A stretch of 64,000 nt of DNA, from the NCBI RefSeq assembly GCF_037038585.1, contig NC_092520.1, positions 145,513,104-145,577,103 on the forward strand, read 5' to 3'. This stretch comes from Patagioenas fasciata (lineage: Eukaryota; Chordata; Aves; Columbiformes; Columbidae). Shown piece after piece: positions 59,401 through 64,000 of the stretch; position 1 is the first letter of the stretch; the number at the start of each line of letters is the position of its first letter. Both the position numbers and the translations under genes were made by a program. The notes under the pieces are model-generated. The model was given only the letters and a program-made list of their open reading frames with translations, was not told where the DNA came from and ran no database searches.

Positions 59401-60988
59401 GTATAGCAAATAATTTTGAACTTTATTGTCAGTAGTGTCATTCTTCTTCCTGTCTATTGCTTCATGTTGGGCAGGCTTCTACAGTGGGTCTCTGCAAAAT
59501 CATAGAACATTTTAAAATGTATTCTTTTTGGAGATGCAGGTAGAGATTACTGGGGCGGTATGTAATGGGATTTCTGCCTTTTTAGTGAAACCATTTGCTA
59601 AAAGTACATATAATATGATTCTTTTCGAATGCAGAAACACACAACAAGCTGTTAAAAATGTGGAAATAATTGGAATAGAATAGTTCCAGTTGGAAAGGAC
59701 CTACAACAATGAAAAGTTAAAGCAAATTATCCAAATGCCTCTGAAACACTGACAGGTTTGGGGCATCACCCACCTTTCTAGGAAGCCTGTTGCAGTGTTT
59801 GGCCAACCTTTTGTTAAAGAAATACTTCCTAATGTCCAGTCTAAACCTCCCTTGATGGAGCTTTGAACCATTCCCAAGTGTGCTATCACTGGATAACAAG
59901 GAGAAGAGCTCCCTCTCCACGTCCCCTCCTCAGGAAGCTGTAGAGAGCCATGAGGTCGCCCCTCAGCCTCCTTTTTTCCAAACTAGACAGACCCAGAGTA
60001 CTTTGCCACACCTCATAGGATATGCCTGCCAGGGCGTGACTTTCATTTTTAATACTTTATACTTGAAAATATTGCCTCAATTTAAAGACTGCAATCAGTT
60101 TTCTTACACAGCCCTTTATCTCTATGATAACATGTCGAGGGTTTAGATTGCGGGGTGACAATAAAACCCTGGCAGATGTATTGTTAACCTCCTCTCCCCC
60201 CGCTTTCCCCTGTTTTCCCCTCCCTCTCCCCACTTCCCACTAAGGACAGACGATTGGGAGGGAAAGAAGGACAGAGAGAAGAGAGTTGGAAAAATTAAAA
60301 AGGTTTTATTAATGCTACTAATAAGAATGGAGAATATAATACAAAATATACAAAACCAATCTTGAAAAGTCTCAGCAACTGCAGAGCCTGCACCCGAAGT
60401 CCTGGATTGGACTCTGCAGCCAGTCGAAGCTGGATTCAGTCTCTCACTAGGCCTCAGTTCGCAGGGACGACTCGCAAGGTCCTCTCCTGATGTCGGCCAT
60501 AAGGAAAAAGGGACGAGATCCTTGTGATCTCCCACTTTTATATGAAGTATTCACGTGAATGGAATGTTATACACCGTTGGTCAGTTTCTTGGTCACCAAT
60601 TTCTCATTGCCCCTCTCCTGAGATGTATATCCATGCTTATCAATAAGTTTGCATTCCATTGCTATGTTTACCAAAACATGTATCTGGTTCTTCATGAAAA
60701 TGCAGCTAATATGAAGGCTTTAGCTGACAGGCAAAATTCACTAAAAGAGAAACTTGTTTTTTAACAAAACCGTGACATAGCAAATGTAGCTTTCAGAAAT
60801 AGTTGGAATGACTACCTGAATCTGTATTTTCACAGGTTGTCTATGTTTGTAAATTCACATATTTTATTTTGTAAACTTTATAGGAATTGGAACATTTATT
60901 GGAAAAACATAGTATTCTGGAAATTGATTTATTGAAGGAAAAAAAAGAAGAAGTAATTTCACATCAAGATCATTACAAGATGCTCCAG
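50417..60988 (+). CDS. CCDC91: CCDC91 (GGA-binding partner p56), first five coding exons
   Basis: CCDC91 is a peripheral trans-Golgi protein that binds GGA clathrin adaptors and assists sorting of lysosomal enzyme receptors. Coding segments are 50430-50459, 50565-50643, 54724-54875, 58155-58343 and 60884-60988. Joined, they keep one frame for about 185 codons, and all junctions are GT-AG. The N-terminus MDDDDFGGFEAAE is diagnostic: the DFGGF motif docks on the GGA ear (GAE) domain. Residues 37-120 are a Ser/Val-rich linker, and a coiled coil starts near residue 125 and continues out of the window. The human protein is about 441 residues, so roughly 60% is missing here because the window ends. 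ATG context AAAGATGG is strong. I found no later exon between 60989 and 64000. Confidence 0.95.
50565..50643 (+). CDS. CCDC91: CCDC91 coding exon 2
   Basis: 79 bp after a very short 105-bp intron. It encodes AAESYECGNGEKQTTSPAIA followed by WAAFPT. TTSPAI.WAAFP matches the mammalian protein closely. Acceptor TTTCTAG, donor ACAG|GTATTC, phase 1 at the end. Confidence 0.94.
51892..51996 (+). repeat. 105-bp duplicated segment, copy 1
   Basis: Matches 53459-53563 at 94 of 105 positions without indels. It contains the octamer ATGCAAAT within TTTTTCATGCAAATGT and ends AATAGGATCGATC. It is not part of a CR1 or LTR that I recognise. Confidence 0.85.
53459..53563 (+). repeat. 105-bp duplicated segment, copy 2
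   Basis: Direct-orientation partner of 51892-51996, 1,567 bp downstream. The octamer-containing core TTTTTCATGCAAATGT and both ends (TCAGAATGTT, TTTTAATAGGATCGATC) are unchanged. The 11 differences fall between them. Confidence 0.85.
54724..54875 (+). CDS. CCDC91: CCDC91 coding exon 3
   Basis: 152 bp encoding the variable linker (starts VCEVHVSPDVLLEHS, ends NPAVLEEQ). It is rich in Ser, Val and Ala and probably unstructured. Acceptor GCGTTAG, donor GCAG|GTAAAA, ends in phase 0. The open frame to the left (from 54672) is intron read-through. Confidence 0.92.
54876..58154 (+). other. CCDC91 intron between coding exons 3 and 4
   Basis: 3.3-kb intron. It includes a T-run directly followed by an A-run near 57379-57404 (a possible foldback). 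No repeat family or additional exon was recognised. Confidence 0.8.
58155..58343 (+). CDS. CCDC91: CCDC91 coding exon 4
   Basis: 189 bp, 63 codons. It starts VQTDIPVVSLNVIEDK and passes into the first coiled-coil heptads (SYLQQAVANLESKLCTAEED, then KLKMKK). Acceptor ATCAG, donor AAG|GTATGA, phase 0 at both ends. Confidence 0.93.
59672..60040 (-). mobile_element. CR1 LINE, old 3' fragment
   Basis: Minus-strand CR1. The plus strand shows AGTTGGAAAGGACCTACAAC, CTGAAACACTGACAGGTTTG, TAGGAAGCCTGTTGCAGTG, CCTCAGGAAGCTGTAGAGAG and GGTCGCCCCTCAGCCTCC. The ORF retained on the minus strand (59717-59920) includes [20 protein letters not shown]. It belongs to the same subfamily as the copy at 19545-19965. 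Confidence 0.88.
60133..60777 (-). mobile_element. Solo LTR, ERVL-like (copy B) in CCDC91 intron
   Basis: A 645-bp LTR on the minus strand, homologous end to end with the LTR at 9554-10202. Flanking 5-mers are TAACA (60128-60132) and TAGCA (60778-60782), 4 of 5 matching, consistent with an old 5-bp TSD. It keeps a TATAAAA box near 60537-60543 and an AATAAA signal at 60305-60310, both on the minus strand, so it is antisense to CCDC91. It ends 106 bp before coding exon 5. Confidence 0.88.
60884..60988 (+). CDS. CCDC91: CCDC91 coding exon 5
   Basis: 105 bp, 35 codons of coiled coil: ELEHLLEKHSILEIDLLKEK then KEEVISHQDHYKMLQ. It aligns well with the mammalian MEKHN.LE...LKEKEQE.IS.QD.YK.LQ segment. 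Acceptor TTTATAG, donor CCAG|GTAATT, phase 0. Confidence 0.94.
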
Positions 60989-63900
60989 GTAATTTCTTTC
61001 TTGTAGGATCTTAATTTTTTTCAGGAGAGTTTTGTATAGAGTATATTTATGTCCAACAAATACTCTGTTAAGTATCAACAGGCCTACTTCAAAGCCTTTT
61101 GGATTTAAAAAATTTCTAAGGTCTTTAGATCAGAACCTGACTTCTGACATTAGTGGCAATATAGACTTAATAGCCCGCTTGCATAAATACATTATTGTAA
61201 CTTGGATCACTCATCCTCGTTATGATCTGTTTCATAGAACAGGTGAAAAGAAAAAACACTGCACAGTAGATCTGTGTTTAACAGTATGACTTAGCATTTT
61301 CTACAACAGCTTTGGCCAATTATTTGTAAAGTATTATCTGACTTGAATACAGAATAGTTTGTGTTGTGTAGCGAAAACCTATGAATTGTAATTATATATG
61401 CTAGACAATGGAATTAATATTGTTTCCATTGCAAAAATCAACATTGCTCATTAAGTACATATGTGAAGTGTCACACCTAAGACATTTTTCATTGAAGTTT
61501 TCAGTCTTCTTCCAGTGTTGTAACAGAACAAGCTATATATTATAGACTTAAAACATTTCAAAATTTTCTTGTTGGTAATTCAACTTCACTTAGGTTTTGG
61601 GTTTTTTTTTTCTGTAGTAGATGGTTTTTAAGTAGCTACTGCATTGTTCCCTGCTCGTATTTCATGGTTGCTGTAATAATTTGTATTGAATTCTTCTTCC
61701 TAGAACTTATGGTAATATAATAAACTAATTGGTTTTTTTTAGTCTGTTTGTGTAACATTCTACTCAATGAAAGAAATTTGTCTGTGTGTGTAACATTCTA
61801 CTCAATGAAATAAATATTTGCATAGCTATGTTATAAAAATAAGTTTTCCTTAAAAACCTTCCGATTTATGGAGCATCATAGTGGCTAAAGTTAATGATCA
61901 TCATAAACTCTTGACAACAATAAGTGTTTGTTGGGTTTTTTTTAACACTTTCAGGATGCTCTTCAAGCAGAAGTGTTACAGTAGTGAAAATGTTATGTTA
62001 CTGTGGTTTGCAAATATCAGTCTGTCTGTATCATGCCTCTTTGAGTTAGGTACTACGGTTTTCAACAATGGCAATGAAAGCGTCACAATGTTTAACTTAC
62101 TTTGTAGAAAAGCTCACGTACTTCCTCTTGTTGTCTTCTGGATGTAGCCAGAATCAAATCAGAGAAGAAACCTGAGTCATGCTTTTAATAGCTGACAGTT
62201 GAAATGACTTTCATGAAACTTGAATATTGGATGCCTTCTGTTAGAACAGCTTTTAATGCCAATTCCTTTTGTCTTTCTCCTTTGGCTCCTGCTGCACTAT
62301 GATCAACACCTGTGGCCACACACTGAGTCAATCTGGCAGCTATGCAGTACAGATGTCTGTCTTGCTAGCTTTTTCCAGTAGAAACAGCTGGTTATTAGTG
62401 CTGTTGACTCAAAAAGCCTAAAAGCTGACTGTAGTTGTGACTCTAGTACAGCTTTGAGAACTCTCAGAATAAGACTTCCAACTAAACTGATTTTGGCATC
62501 CGAAGCTGTAGATGTGCTTTACCTTCATTCCTCTTAAATGAAATTTCTAAGTTAATATTTGAGTATAATATGTAAAACAAATGCCTCATGAGATGGTTCT
62601 AACTGCCTTTTACATGAACATGGGTTATTTCGTACACATTTATATTTACTAATTAACTGACTTTTGGAACTTGTGACATAGGTAATTCTTGAAAGCTGCT
62701 TTGGAAGTAATAGAGACAGTCAGTCAACTCTTGAACAGGGTGATATTTAGATTAGATTTTTTTTTGTGAAGTTATTGTGCTTAATTCTGAGAGAAGATTT
62801 TATTGATTTTTGTCAACTAAGCCAGTAATTTCTTTCATCTTTTCCTGTTGATTTCTACCTCAGTCAAAGATGACAGTTATGATACCATGGTTTTGTTGTC
62901 ACAAAATTGTTTCAATAAAATATGCTTTCAGGTTTTCTTGATGTTAAATATTTTGAAAGGCAAGGTAGGAACATAAAGCATATTGCACATGTTTTCTCTG
63001 AGTTGGGTTAGCATGCTGATGAAGTGAAATGTTTTCTGGACCAGTCACAAACTTTCTTCATTGCAGGTGTGAAAAAAACCATATATTTAATTTGAATGAA
63101 CAAATTGAAGGGGAGTGATAATTACTGTTCCTAATCAGTGGGACAGAATTCCATGTCCTTGATAGAGTGTTAGCATTTAAGCAATGGATGACAATGGAGT
63201 CTTGCCACACTTATGCTTGTGTAAAAGAGAAAAGTAAAAAGTTCTGTGTTGCATCTAAATTTAATTTGCTTTAAAAGATCAAGACTGAACAGAGCCTGTA
63301 GTATTTTCGCATTCTTATTGTTGTTTCCCTATGTTACTACAACAGCCAGAGACAGTAAAGGGGCAGCAGTGGGTTCATAACAGAATTAACAAATTGGTAT
63401 TGACTAGTATTACAGAGTTGTTTGGATATTTAATGCAATGTTCTCTTTGAGGTCTTGAATTCATACAGGCTGGTAAAATTAGAGTTATGATTCTCACATT
63501 CCCACTTTGGTATTTAAGAGGCAGAATAACATGTTGTAATTCAGACTTCTTTGCATACAAAGTATAGCTGAATTTAAATTGCTGTGGCAAGTGTTTAGTT
63601 TTCTTGACTTGTGTGCAGTGTTGCAACCATAAAGTTGCATAAATGTAATGTTAGCCTTATAATTACTTGCTTATTTAGACAGGAAAGAAACAGGTATAAA
63701 AGTATGTCTCTTTGTATTTTTTGTTATGTCAGTCTTATTTTTTCCGCTTTTTTTGATCATACATTCTAATATATTCATCACAACTTTTAACACCTCAGCT
63801 CTTCTCTAAATGGGAGGTGCCGCCTCTTTTCAAGACATTTAGTGCTAGTTGGCAATACATGTTTTTTACCATAATGTAGAATAATTTGTCATTTTAAACC

Positions 63901-64000
63901 TATAAATCTAAAATTTTGCTGCATCCCTACGGTGTAGAAATGAATAAATGCTACATTTTAAAACTACCAAACCCCGATTTGTAATGTAGTGAAAAACCAT
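60989..64000 (+). other. CCDC91 intron after coding exon 5 (incomplete)
   Basis: A/T-rich intronic sequence to the window end. A 38-bp tandem duplication lies at 61742-61816. No further CCDC91 coiled-coil exon, repeat family or RNA gene was recognised. Confidence 0.7.
61742..61816 (+). repeat. 38-bp tandem duplication
   Basis: Two adjacent near-identical units beginning GTCTGT(T/G)TGTGTAACATT and continuing CTACTCAATGAAA. They differ at about two positions. Confidence 0.85.

Larger units (their letters stand above)
58344..60883 (+). other. CCDC91 intron between coding exons 4 and 5
   Basis: 2.5-kb intron carrying a minus-strand CR1 fragment and a minus-strand solo LTR, listed separately. 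Poly-T tracts lie at about 58534-58551 and 58703-58714. Confidence 0.8.

Overview
The window is vertebrate nuclear DNA, almost certainly from a bird. It carries many CR1 LINE fragments with the avian-type 3' end, solo LTRs of the avian ERVL type, and the 5' part of one recognisable vertebrate gene, CCDC91, split into small exons by ordinary GT-AG introns. Nothing fixes the species. No prokaryotic features, CRISPR arrays, tRNA or rRNA genes were seen.

Layout. 1-13.7 kb is A/T-rich, apparently intergenic DNA with three CR1 fragments, a 649-bp solo LTR with a perfect 5-bp target-site duplication (TSD), and one unidentified minus-strand exon-like ORF near 11.2 kb. A CpG island at about 13.69-14.37 kb is the only strong promoter candidate. 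It probably starts CCDC91 transcription, which would make 14-50 kb a very long 5' intron. That stretch holds a 116-bp hAT-type element with an 8-bp TSD, several CR1s (one interrupted by a 953-bp ERVL-like LTR), a 6,961-bp class II (betaretrovirus-like) provirus on the minus strand at 37,537-44,497, and an internally deleted IS630/Tc1/mariner-type transposon at 48.2 kb.

CCDC91 coding exons 1-5 run on the plus strand from 50,430 to 60,988. They encode about the first 185 residues: the acidic DFGGF motif that binds GGA adaptors, a linker, and the start of the coiled coil. The remaining exons lie beyond the window. The introns carry a 105-bp segment duplicated 1.57 kb apart, a CR1 fragment and a second solo LTR of the same family as the one at 9.5 kb.

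The provirus is the most unusual object. Its two 450-bp LTRs appear to differ at one position, and it is flanked by a perfect 6-bp TSD. The primer-binding site matches 18 of 18 bases of the 3' end of initiator-methionine tRNA. The leader carries a tandem duplication with a second, decayed primer-binding-like site. The order is gag, dUTPase-protease, pol. Gag is broken by one frame change, pol by one in-frame TGA, and env is reduced to a C-terminal membrane-anchor relic. All four LTR-bearing insertions lie antisense to CCDC91.
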